Source: CAWKMN01 sp963850765
GTDB taxonomy: Bacteria > Chloroflexota > Anaerolineae > Aggregatilineales > Aggregatilineaceae
NCBI GenBank assembly: GCA_963850765.1
Contig: CAWKMN010000003.1
Location: forward strand, 496,001 to 560,000
DNA length: 64,000 nucleotides
Direction of reading: 5' to 3'
The notes under the pieces are model-generated. The model saw only the letters and a list, made by a program, of their open reading frames with translations, did no database searches and had not been told where the DNA came from. Position 1 is the stretch's first letter, and each line of letters begins with the position of its first letter. Both the position numbers and the translations under genes were made by a program. Below, in pieces: positions 18,515-26,170 of this stretch.

Positions 18515-19891
18515 ATGCAGACACCTATACCTCAATTTCCTGTTCCTGTTAAGGTGATTGGCGGCGGCCTCGCCGGCACCGAAGCGGCCTGGCAGCTTGC
18601 TGAACGCGGGATCTCGGTGCTGCTCTATGAGATGCGACCGTATAAGCAGACTCCCGCCCATCGTACCGATCAGTTGGGCGAACTGGTGTGCAGCAACTCC
18701 CTGGGCTCCGACCTGCCGGACCGCGCGCCGGGTGTGCTTAAGGCCGAACTGCGCCGGATGGGTTCGCTCTTGATGCGCTGTGCGGATCGGGCAGCAGTTC
18801 CCGCTGGCAGCGCGTTGGCCGTGGACCGGGATATTTTTGGGTCCCTCATCACGGAAGCGATTGAGGCGCATCCCCGGATCACGCTGGTGCGCGAAGAAGT
18901 CATCCGCATTCCTGATTCGCCGTGTATCATCGCCACCGGACCGCTCACAGCCGAAGCGCTGGCGAATGACCTGATGCGGTTGGTAGGGGAGGAGTATCTG
19001 TATTTCTACGACGCCATCGCGCCCACCGTCAGCGCCGATTCGATCAATCTGGACATCGCATTTCGCGCCAGCCGGTTCAGACGGGTCGAGGATGACGAGG
19101 GTGATTACATCAACTGCCCGATAAATCAGGAGGAATACGAGCGTTTTGTCGCGGCGCTGCGCGAGGCGGAGACGATCGAACTGCGCGATTTTGAACAGGA
19201 AGATCCGCGCTTTTTTGAAGGCTGTTTGCCGGTTGAGCAGATCGCCATCCGGGGTGCTCAATCGCTGGCGTTTGGGCCGATGCGCCCGGTGGGGCTGCGC
19301 GATCCCCGCACGGATCAGCGACCCTATGCCGTCCTGCAACTGCGCCAGGACAATCTTGCTGGCACGCTTTACAGCCTGGTTGGTTTCCAGACGAACCTGC
19401 GCTGGGGAGAGCAGCAGCGCGTCTTCCGTATGGTTCCCGGCCTGGAAAATGCCGAGTTTGAGCGTTACGGTATGATGCACCGCAACACCTTTTTGAACTC
19501 GCCTACCCATTTGAGGCCGACGCTCCAGCACAAGGATCGGGACAGTCTCTTTTTCGGGGGCCAGATCACAGGTGTTGAGGGCTATGTGGGCAATATCGGC
19601 ACAGGGATGCTTGCCGGCATCAATATGGCGAACCGGATCCAGCAGCGCCCGCTGTGGATCCTGCCGCCAACCACGATGCTCGGCGCGCTGTGCCACTATA
19701 TCACGCATGCGAACCCGTCTGAGTTCCAGCCCATGAAGGCCAACTTCGGCATTCTTCCCGCACTGGACGCGCGACCGAAGGGGAAGCGTGACCGGATGCG
19801 CGCCTATGCAGAACGTGCCGTGCGTGATCTGGACACCTTTCTGGCAGAACAGCCCGCATTGCCCGATAGTTCAGCAAATAATACCGGCTGA
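18515..19891 (+). CDS. trmFO: Methylenetetrahydrofolate--tRNA-(uracil54-C5)-methyltransferase TrmFO
   Basis: 458 residues. A folate- and FAD-dependent enzyme that makes ribothymidine-54 in the tRNA T-loop. The N-terminal FAD motif is VIGGGLAGTEAAWQLAERG, followed by YEMRP, LVCSNSLGSDLPDRAPGVLK with the catalytic cysteine region, and GQITGVEGYVGNIGTG near the end. It replaces the SAM-dependent TrmA. AAAAGG precedes the ATG. The soluble histidine kinase starts 44 bp after it on the same strand. Confidence 0.97.
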   Translation: MQTPIPQFPVPVKVIGGGLAGTEAAWQLAERGISVLLYEMRPYKQTPAHRTDQLGELVCSNSLGSDLPDRAPGVLKAELRRMGSLLMRCADRAAVPAGSALAVDRDIFGSLITEAIEAHPRITLVREEVIRIPDSPCIIATGPLTAEALANDLMRLVGEEYLYFYDAIAPTVSADSINLDIAFRASRFRRVEDDEGDYINCPINQEEYERFVAALREAETIELRDFEQEDPRFFEGCLPVEQIAIRGAQSLAFGPMRPVGLRDPRTDQRPYAVLQLRQDNLAGTLYSLVGFQTNLRWGEQQRVFRMVPGLENAEFERYGMMHRNTFLNSPTHLRPTLQHKDRDSLFFGGQITGVEGYVGNIGTGMLAGINMANRIQQRPLWILPPTTMLGALCHYITHANPSEFQPMKANFGILPALDARPKGKRDRMRAYAERAVRDLDTFLAEQPALPDSSANNTG

Positions 19892-19935
19892 GGATATAAT
19901 GAGCGTGCGTGAGGACGACGTGGGAGGGTGTGGCG

Positions 19936-21309
19936 ATGGCTTCGCTGGTTTTGTGGTTGAAAGCGCACAAAGATCAATTGATTACGCTGTCTCTGCAAGA
20001 GCTTTCAACGTGCGAGCCCGTGCGGCAAGCGGCCGAGGGTCCTGTCCGGTGGTTCTTCGACAGCCTGATCGAAACCATCAGCCAGAACGAAAATGAGCGC
20101 CTGGAAACCCTGCTGCGGAACTGGGTCCGCATGTGTGCCATCCCCATCAATGGGCAGCCGGTTGGGCTTCTCCCTGTGCTGGGTGTATTTAGATCCGCTA
20201 TCTGGCAGATCTTTCAAAGTGAGCCACCCTCCGAAAATCCCCTCGGGTTGGCTGCGCAGCTTGACACGACGATTGGCCGAGCGGCCGAGTTCCTCTCTAA
20301 ACTCGAAGCGGCAGCTTTGCTGGACGCGCTGACTCATCAGCTGGCCGCGCCTAAGTCGCAGGCGAACGTCATTGAGAACGCGAAGGAGACGTTTGTTTCG
20401 ATCGCGGCGCACGAGCTAAAAACCCCGCTGACAGTCATCGAAGGCTACGCGAACATGCTCAAAACCGAACTGCCGGAGACCTCACATCCGCGTGAAGCGC
20501 TGATGGTCCGAGGGATTGAGAGTGGGGCGATGCGGCTGCGGGAATTTGTGGAAGATCTGGTCGATGTGTCGCTCATGGAAGTCGATCTGCTCACGTTGGA
20601 GCTTCAGCCGGTCTGGCTGCGCCGTCTGCTGGATATTGTCGCCACGGAGGCGCAAAGCGCGATAAAAGCCCGCAAGCTCACGCTTGAGATCCAACAAGAT
20701 ACGATCCCTGCCAAACCCATTAACGCGGATCCCGAGCGACTGCTCAAGGCTGTCCAGAAAGTGCTGGCCAATGCCATCAAGTACACGCCGGACGGCGGCC
20801 AAATCACCATCTGTGGCCGCAGCTTCAATGGGTTTGTGGATCTGATCATCCAAGACAGTGGGATCGGCATCGCGCCGGAGAAGCTGGATACGATTTTTGA
20901 GAAATTCGCCTGCCTGGGCAACCCGACCCTGCATTCAAGTGGCAAGGTTAAGTTCAAAGGCGGTGGGGCAGGGTTGGGATTGGTCATCGCCAAAGGGATT
21001 ATCGAGGCGCATGGCGGCAGTATCTGGGCGGAAAGTTCGGGATCCGATGAGGAAAGGCTCCCTGGCAGCCGTTTTCATCTGATGCTGCCTGTGGGAGATG
21101 TCATCGAAGCGGGGGACGGCGCTCCGGTAACCCAATCGGCGAGCGCGCCCCGACTTGAGAAGCCACAACCGGCCGCGCACGAAACCGTCCGAGCGTCGGT
21201 AGAGCACGCCCAGACTGAGAGTCAGGAACATTCGCCCTCGACCGGCCATGAAACTCAAGTGCCTGGGCAAAAAATCAGCCGCAATGCAATAGGGAGGCAA
21301 TCATCATAG
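19936..21309 (+). CDS. Soluble histidine kinase with an unassigned N-terminal domain
   Basis: 457 residues and no membrane helix. Residues 1-125 form an all-helical domain resembling the N-terminal regulatory domains of RsbR-type stress proteins; this is a weak resemblance. HisKA has H159 (SIAAHELKTPLT), then the N box, DSGIGI and GGGAGLGLVIAKGI. The C-terminal 60 residues are low-complexity, rich in A, P, E, S and H. The ATG at 19936 has GGGAGG 8 nt upstream, so the GTG nine codons earlier is less likely. No response regulator lies next to it. The hflX SD lies inside its last codons, so translation is probably coupled. Confidence 0.88.
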   Translation: MASLVLWLKAHKDQLITLSLQELSTCEPVRQAAEGPVRWFFDSLIETISQNENERLETLLRNWVRMCAIPINGQPVGLLPVLGVFRSAIWQIFQSEPPSENPLGLAAQLDTTIGRAAEFLSKLEAAALLDALTHQLAAPKSQANVIENAKETFVSIAAHELKTPLTVIEGYANMLKTELPETSHPREALMVRGIESGAMRLREFVEDLVDVSLMEVDLLTLELQPVWLRRLLDIVATEAQSAIKARKLTLEIQQDTIPAKPINADPERLLKAVQKVLANAIKYTPDGGQITICGRSFNGFVDLIIQDSGIGIAPEKLDTIFEKFACLGNPTLHSSGKVKFKGGGAGLGLVIAKGIIEAHGGSIWAESSGSDEERLPGSRFHLMLPVGDVIEAGDGAPVTQSASAPRLEKPQPAAHETVRASVEHAQTESQEHSPSTGHETQVPGQKISRNAIGRQSS

Positions 21310-21341
21310 ACGGATCAACGGGCAATTTACCCCAGCGTGCC

Positions 21342-22607
21342 TTGCTGGTTGGCGTTGAAATCAGGAACACCCAACCGCTGTTTCCGGTCGGCGAGTCGCT
21401 GGACGAGCTGACGCTGCTGGCACATACCGCCGGTGTCGAGGTTGCAGGGCGGGTCACACAGCGGCTCAGCCAGATCGCACCGGCAACTTTTATCGGGTCG
21501 GGTAAGGTTGAGGAAGTGGTGAGTCGGGCGTCGGAACTCGGTGTCAATATGGTAATTTTTGACGACGAACTCTCGCCGCGCCACCAGCGTGAACTCGAAA
21601 AAGCGCTGGGCGAGAATATCCTGCTGCTGGATCGATCGGCGCTGATCCTGGATATTTTCGCGCAGCACGCCCATACTCGTGAAGGAGCGCTGCAAGTCGA
21701 ACTAGCCCAATATGAATATCGTTTGCCGCGCCTGACTCACCAATGGACTCATCTGGCACGGCAGGCCGGCGGCGGCACTGCGCGAGGCGGTACGGGGGGT
21801 GTTGGGCTGCGGGGTCCTGGTGAGACCCAGTTGGAGGTTGACCGGCGTGAGATTGGGCGCAGAATTACTAAGCTGAAAAAGGAACTGGACGATGTACGCG
21901 GCCATCGGCTGCGGCAGCGCCAGCAGCGCGTGCGGGCGGGTATTCCCGTGGTAGCCTTAGTGGGTTATACCAATGCGGGCAAATCGACCCTGCTGAATGC
22001 GCTGACCGGATCGGATGTTTACGTGGCCGATCAGCTCTTCGCCACACTCGACCCGACGACCCGCCGCGTTGAACTGCCCAATGGGCGAACGGTGCTGTTT
22101 TCCGATACGGTGGGCTTCATTCAAAAGCTGCCGGTTACGCTGGTAGCTGCTTTCCGCGCCACGCTGGAAGAAATCGCGGAGGCCGATCTGCTGGTACATG
22201 TCGTGGATACCAGTCATCCGCAGGTGGCCGATCACATTGAAGTGGTGGAAGACACCCTGGCTGAACTCGAGGCGACCCGGATGCCGAAGCTGCTGGTGCT
22301 CAACAAAATCGACCGTGGTGATCATGGCTCGGCCATTAGTGGCGACACGTGGGGCTACCGTGACGTGATCCGCACGTCGGCTCTGAAGAGTACCGGCCTG
22401 GACGATCTGCGTGCGGCGGTTGGGCGGGTACTCGTTGAGAATCTGGTCGAGGTGTCGGTGTTTGTTCCCTATGCTCAGGGCGATCTGCTGTCGCTCATCC
22501 ACAGCAGCGGTGTTGTGGTAGCAGAGACTCCTATAGAAGAGGGTGTAAGGATTACCGCCAGGGTGCCCCCGCAGATAGCCGGGCAGTTGGAGCGTTTGCT
22601 TAAATAA
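21342..22607 (+). CDS. hflX: GTPase HflX (ribosome-splitting factor); true start probably upstream
   Basis: HflX binds the 50S subunit and splits stalled ribosomes. The HflX N-domain is followed by GGTGGVGLRGPGETQLE and the G domain with GYTNAGKST, DTVGF and NKID. The first conventional start is TTG at 21342, but it has no SD and would cut the conserved RALLVGVE strand. A strong SD, AGGGAGG, lies at 21291-21297. In frame after it come ATC (21303) and ATA (21306), encoding residues that lead into PQRALLVGVEI. No ATG, GTG or TTG occurs between the upstream in-frame stop (21249) and 21342. I give the conventional start but think translation begins near 21303-21306. Confidence 0.94.
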   Translation: MLVGVEIRNTQPLFPVGESLDELTLLAHTAGVEVAGRVTQRLSQIAPATFIGSGKVEEVVSRASELGVNMVIFDDELSPRHQRELEKALGENILLLDRSALILDIFAQHAHTREGALQVELAQYEYRLPRLTHQWTHLARQAGGGTARGGTGGVGLRGPGETQLEVDRREIGRRITKLKKELDDVRGHRLRQRQQRVRAGIPVVALVGYTNAGKSTLLNALTGSDVYVADQLFATLDPTTRRVELPNGRTVLFSDTVGFIQKLPVTLVAAFRATLEEIAEADLLVHVVDTSHPQVADHIEVVEDTLAELEATRMPKLLVLNKIDRGDHGSAISGDTWGYRDVIRTSALKSTGLDDLRAAVGRVLVENLVEVSVFVPYAQGDLLSLIHSSGVVVAETPIEEGVRITARVPPQIAGQLERLLK

Positions 22608-22621
22608 CGAGGAGTGTTCGT

Positions 22622-23020
22622 GTGGTGAATCAGATAGCGCGTGTGATCTTGCGGGCGGTCTTGCTGCCACTGCAACTTGCGCGGTCAGCCATGCGGCTGG
22701 TTGGGCGTGGCTTGAGTCGATTGTTTGCGCCAGTCGTCCGCCAGCTCGATGCGTCGCCCGGCCTGAGCAATATGATCAACTCGCTGTCGTCGTCAATGGC
22801 GACTCAACGGGGTTTGCCACTGGTGATTGGTACTGGGCTGTTGTTGTTGAGTCTGGTAGCGCACGGCCTGGTGCTCGCAATTTTGGTGTCATCGGATGAT
22901 TTTGGACGCAATTTATACTGGCTGTGCATCCCCTTTACGCTCATGCATGTGGGTGTCCTGGCCGGGTTTACCGGCGCGATGCTGGCAACTCCACTTGGAC
23001 AGGGATACAGGGACAAGTAA
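22622..23020 (+). CDS. Small membrane protein of unknown function
   Basis: 132 residues. The N-terminal 45 residues are basic and amphipathic, followed by two membrane helices (about 66-90 and 98-123). GTG start with GAGGAG 7 nt upstream. It begins 14 bp after hflX and ends just before a strong terminator, so it is the last gene of the trmFO/kinase/hflX run. No family recognised. Confidence 0.75.
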   Translation: MVNQIARVILRAVLLPLQLARSAMRLVGRGLSRLFAPVVRQLDASPGLSNMINSLSSSMATQRGLPLVIGTGLLLLSLVAHGLVLAILVSSDDFGRNLYWLCIPFTLMHVGVLAGFTGAMLATPLGQGYRDK

Positions 23021-23038
23021 TACACGTCAGATAGGCGA

Positions 23039-23068
23039 AGCCTCGCAGATACATCTGCGAGGCTTTTT
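23039..23068 (+). terminator. Rho-independent terminator ending the hflX operon
   Basis: A perfect 11-bp stem AGCCTCGCAGA (23039-23049) with TCTGCGAGGCT (23054-23064) and a 4-nt loop, followed by TTTTTATTT. Confidence 0.93.
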
Positions 23069-23080
23069 ATTTGCCTGCTG

Positions 23081-24211
23081 TTACGGCTGCGGATCGGGCA
23101 GCCGGGTGTTTTTGGCGGCATCGTCCACGCGCAGTGGATCGGTATGGGCGTAATAGGCGCGGGTTGTTTCGACTGAGCGATGTCCGAGGTAGTCCTGTAC
23201 GACATCCAGCGAATGACCCGCGTTGATCAACTGCGTAGCCCGCCAGTGCCGAAAATCATGCGGGGTAATGCTCCTCAGACCTAATGCCCGAGCCGCGCGC
23301 TGGACGATCCGCCATGCGACGATGCGACTCATCCGGGTGCCGTCATAATGCGGGTCATGGCTGATAAACAAAGGAACATCACCCGTACGGGTATTCGCGC
23401 GCAGGTTCGCCCCGCGCGCCTGGATGTAATCCCGGAGGGCCGGCAGTGTGTCCAGAAAGCGCAGATAGTAGTTGTGGCCGCCTTTGCCGGTTACTTCGAC
23501 ACGCAGCACCTCATGCTGCTGCAGATACCGTTCAGGGAAGTCGTTCAGATTGAGACTCAGGATCTCGCTGATACGTCCGCCGGTCTCAGCCAATGCGTGA
23601 AGCAAGCTGCGGTTGCGCAGACGGTTGAGTTCCCATCGTTCGATCCGTTCGGGATCAACATCGGGTTTGCGCAGGTTCGGTGGACGCTCCTGCGTGTCGT
23701 AATAATAGATGACTTCTTCAATGTGATCTTTAGGACTGGGAGCACCGCTGTGTGATGGCCGCCCACGCAATTCATCCTGGACAATCCGTTTAGCCTTAGC
23801 CAGTTTGAAGTCGGCGGGCAGCCAGCCGTGATCATCCAGAAATTGAAGCCAGTTCTGGACGCCAGCAAGTCGCAGTTCAACGGTTGAGGGTTTGTAGGGC
23901 CGGTGATCGTTGCTGCTCGTTGGACTGGTGGAAAGCATCCACTGTGCAAAATGCAGCAGGACGGGTGCATCCTGTTCAGAAAGCGCTTTCAGCGGAATCT
24001 CTTCCGGAATAGTGAAAACCCGCTGTTGAATTGGCAGAGGATAGCGTGTAGAACGATCGGCCAGAAACTCAAAAAACAATTCCACTGCACGTCGATAAGA
24101 ATCGATCGTATGCGTCGATTTGAGAGTCGCGCGCTGAAGATATTGGTCACGCGCCTGTCCAAAGGTCATATCGCTACCAGCGCTGTGTGGTGCCGTGCCT
24201 GGATGTGTCAT
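23081..24211 (-). CDS. Tyrosine recombinase, XerC/XerD-like
   Basis: 376 residues, longer than the usual 300 of Xer proteins because of an insert around residues 145-190. The N-terminal SAM-like DNA-binding domain is followed by a complete catalytic set: R213 (GGRISE), K243 (GKGGHN), H318 and R321 (TPHDFRH), H344 (YLGHRSVETT) and Y353 (TRAYYAHT). It should be active. AGGGGG precedes the ATG. There is no excisionase, phage or transposon gene nearby. It sits beside an AT-rich region with dif-like repeats, favouring a chromosome-dimer resolution role; a stand-alone integrase is the alternative. Confidence 0.9.
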   Translation of the reverse strand: MTHPGTAPHSAGSDMTFGQARDQYLQRATLKSTHTIDSYRRAVELFFEFLADRSTRYPLPIQQRVFTIPEEIPLKALSEQDAPVLLHFAQWMLSTSPTSSNDHRPYKPSTVELRLAGVQNWLQFLDDHGWLPADFKLAKAKRIVQDELRGRPSHSGAPSPKDHIEEVIYYYDTQERPPNLRKPDVDPERIERWELNRLRNRSLLHALAETGGRISEILSLNLNDFPERYLQQHEVLRVEVTGKGGHNYYLRFLDTLPALRDYIQARGANLRANTRTGDVPLFISHDPHYDGTRMSRIVAWRIVQRAARALGLRSITPHDFRHWRATQLINAGHSLDVVQDYLGHRSVETTRAYYAHTDPLRVDDAAKNTRLPDPQP

Positions 24212-24231
24212 CCGGTCGCCCCCTTTTCATG

Positions 24232-24259
24232 ATATAACATTTCTTTGATTATGTTACAC
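24232..24259. other. Candidate dif-like site A
   Basis: The 28-bp unit has two 11-bp arms around a 6-bp centre. The right arm TTATGTTACAC matches 9 of 11 positions of the E. coli XerD-binding arm TTATGTTAAAT. The left arm ATATAACATTT is a partial inverted repeat of it (7 of 11, with TAACAT/ATGTTA exact). The site lies 20-48 bp upstream of the recombinase ATG, so it could instead be an operator of that gene. The assignment is inference. Confidence 0.35.
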
Positions 24260-24828
24260 TAGGATCCAGGAATTATCAACTGGCCTTTTATCCGACAATT
24301 GGTCCAGCAATTCGTCTCCGTCGAATTATCCCACTTTCGTTTTTCCACTCCCCCTGCACTGCCGGGGGGATCAAACTCGATAGCGACTTAGCCAATCAAT
24401 CAATGACCAGTCCGATCGCATCATGCGCGCTGACTGCGTGAGTTCATGTGCGAGCAGACAGGAAGTTAGATGCAGTTACGAAAACGAGTCGCTTGAAGAC
24501 AAATCAGAAAACAAATTATTGCACGTGTTGAGGTGTCACACAAACTCCAAAACGACCTCAAGTATTTGTGATTAACATCACAAACATTCGCTGAGTGTTT
24601 TTCTGACCATCCCAAGGGTCCCCACAAGCGCGAACGAACGCCTCTTGCTCGTATTTATTTAATATATTAAGAAATAATACCCTTCATTTTTCCCTCAGGT
24701 AAGGGGAAAATCGCGCCCCTTCAGCGGGTTTTACGGGAGAAATAATTCGAAAAACCTGAATATGGGCGGTTTCACGAGGGAAAAAACAGAAAAAGAGACG
24801 CGTTTTGAGTGAAGAAGGCAGAATTGTG
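24260..24828. other. AT-rich gene-free region with several inverted repeats
   Basis: No convincing coding frame or SD was seen on either strand. Visible structures are a TCCCCC/GGGGGA hairpin (24349-24370), TTGAGGT/ACCTCAA (24528-24534 with 24555-24561), the 12-bp palindrome TTAATATATTAA (24659-24670), AAGGGG/CCCCTT (24701-24706 with 24716-24721) and TCAGGT/ACCTGA (24695-24700 with 24754-24759). None has the T-run of a terminator. A small RNA or a protein-binding locus is possible. Confidence 0.5.
24565..24584. promoter_or_regulatory. Perfect CRP/FNR-family-type palindrome
   Basis: TTTGTGAT (24565-24572) and ATCACAAA (24577-24584) flank TAAC, giving the exact TGTGA-N6-TCACA core recognised by CRP-type regulators. 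The only gene with a start codon on this side is the recombinase, 354 bp away, so the regulated transcript is unclear. Confidence 0.5.
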
Positions 24829-24856
24829 GGTTTTCGTAATATTGACTATACGAATA
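24829..24856. other. Candidate dif-like site B
   Basis: TTCGTA (24833-24838) and TACGAA (24849-24854) form an inverted repeat around an AT-rich centre. On the minus strand the arm TTACGAAAACC matches 8 of 11 positions of the B. subtilis XerD arm TTATGTAAACT. It contains TGACTATACGAA, which recurs at 25447-25458 on the far side of the adenosyltransferase gene. Assignment is inference. Confidence 0.3.
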
Positions 24857-24860
24857 TTGT

Positions 24861-25418
24861 TTATTCGTTGGGCGCTGCCTGCCGCCAGATATTTTCCTCG
24901 TGGTTTTCCCTCAAATTCGCGACGCGGGCGGCCACAAACAGCCAGTCAGACAGCCGGTTAACATAGCGCAACGCCTCAGGATTTACGGATTCCGTCTCCT
25001 GCAGCAGGGCCAGCCAGCGCTCAGACCGACGGCACACGGTCCGTGCCTGGTGCAGAAACGCGCCCGCCACCCCTCCGCCCGGCAGGATGAAATTCTTCAG
25101 AGGCGGCAGCAGTGTTTCCCATTCATCAATTTCCCGCTCGAGCCGCAGGGTCATTTCGGGCGGCACTCGCTGAATCCAATCCGACTTCGCGTCTATTGGC
25201 GTCGCGAGATCGGCCCCCACGGTGAACAGTTCGGCCTGGATACGCGCCACAGGTTCGCGAAGTGTCTCGTGGAGACCGGACGCCAGGACAAGCCCCAGGA
25301 TCGAATTGAGCTCGTCAATCGTCCCATAAGCGTGCAGGCGCACATGGCCCTTACGAACCCGTCCCCCGGCAAACAGACTCGTTTCGCCTTCATCCCCGGT
25401 TCGTGTATATATTTTCAT
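24861..25418 (-). CDS. PduO-type ATP:cob(I)alamin adenosyltransferase
   Basis: 185 residues, usual length. It transfers the adenosyl group of ATP to cob(I)alamin, making adenosylcobalamin. The N-terminal phosphate-binding segment YTRTGDEGETSLFAGGRVRK, DELNS, and the C-terminal CRRSERW with NRLSDWLFVAAR are diagnostic. No B12-dependent enzyme gene is in the window. It lies 50 bp downstream of the response regulator on the same strand and ends 4 bp from dif-like site B. Confidence 0.95.
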   Translation of the reverse strand: MKIYTRTGDEGETSLFAGGRVRKGHVRLHAYGTIDELNSILGLVLASGLHETLREPVARIQAELFTVGADLATPIDAKSDWIQRVPPEMTLRLEREIDEWETLLPPLKNFILPGGGVAGAFLHQARTVCRRSERWLALLQETESVNPEALRYVNRLSDWLFVAARVANLRENHEENIWRQAAPNE

Positions 25419-25468
25419 CAGAACCTAACCTTAGTTCACTTCTTTCTGACTATACGAAGGGCTGTATT

Positions 25469-26170
25469 TTAGTTCTTCTGATCCTTCCGCTCGAAACGGT
25501 ACCCGACCCGATGTTCGGTCAAGACATAGAGTGGATTAGCGGGATCACGCTCGATTTTACGCCGTAACTGGCTGATATATACGCGCGGATAATACACGTC
25601 GTCCACGTATTCCGGCCCCCAGACCTGTTCGAGCAGATCTCGCTGCGACACGACGCGGCCCGCGTTCTCCAGCAGGACCATCAGCAGCTTGAACTCAGTC
25701 GGAGTCAGATGCACTTTCTGCCCGTCCACGAAAATATGCCGGCGCTGCAAGTCGATACTCAGATACCCGTCGTCGTAGCCAATCGCTTCTTCGGTCGCCG
25801 TCATCTGAACCCGGCGCAGCAAGGCACGGATGCGCGCGACAAACTCATTCAGGCGGACGGGCTTTTCAAGATATTCATCGGCTCCGGCATTCAGCCCCTC
25901 GATAATCGCGTCTTCGCTGATCGCCTGTGCGGACAGCATCATGATTGGCGTATCGGCCACCTCGCGAATCCGCCGGCACGCCGTTACCCCGTCCATCTCT
26001 GGCATCACCACATCCAAAACCACGATGTCAGGATGCCCCGCATGAAAGACGCGCAGCCCCTCAAGCCCATCCTTCGCGCTGAGCACGCTGAATCCCTCCC
26101 GTTGGAGTTTGCGCGCCAGCGTATCCCGCACGCCCAGGTCATCATCGACAATCAATACGGTCGGTGCCAT
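25469..26170 (-). CDS. OmpR/PhoB-family response regulator
   Basis: 233 residues. The receiver domain (1-120) has D10/D11, phospho-acceptor D53 (VVLDVVMPEMDG) and the conserved lysine in LEKPVRL. The C-terminal winged helix (130-230) has LTPTEFKLLMVLLENAGRVVSQRDLLEQVW-type spacing, as in PhoB. The ATG overlaps the rbsK stop by one base (TAATG), so it is coupled to ribokinase. No histidine kinase is adjacent, so it is an orphan; the soluble kinase at 19936 is a possible but unproven partner. Confidence 0.94.
   Translation of the reverse strand: MAPTVLIVDDDLGVRDTLARKLQREGFSVLSAKDGLEGLRVFHAGHPDIVVLDVVMPEMDGVTACRRIREVADTPIMMLSAQAISEDAIIEGLNAGADEYLEKPVRLNEFVARIRALLRRVQMTATEEAIGYDDGYLSIDLQRRHIFVDGQKVHLTPTEFKLLMVLLENAGRVVSQRDLLEQVWGPEYVDDVYYPRVYISQLRRKIERDPANPLYVLTEHRVGYRFERKDQKN

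Noticed and set aside
24651..24678. AT-rich palindrome TTAATATATTAA as the dif site
   Set aside because: The central palindrome is striking, but the arms do not resemble XerC or XerD arms, unlike sites A and B.
23081..24860. Integrated prophage or genomic island next to the recombinase
   Set aside because: No phage, conjugation, toxin or transposase genes lie nearby; flanking genes are housekeeping.
24861..25418. Cobalamin riboswitch upstream of the adenosyltransferase
   Set aside because: Only 50 bp separate it from the upstream gene, too short for the element, and no B12-box-like sequence is seen.
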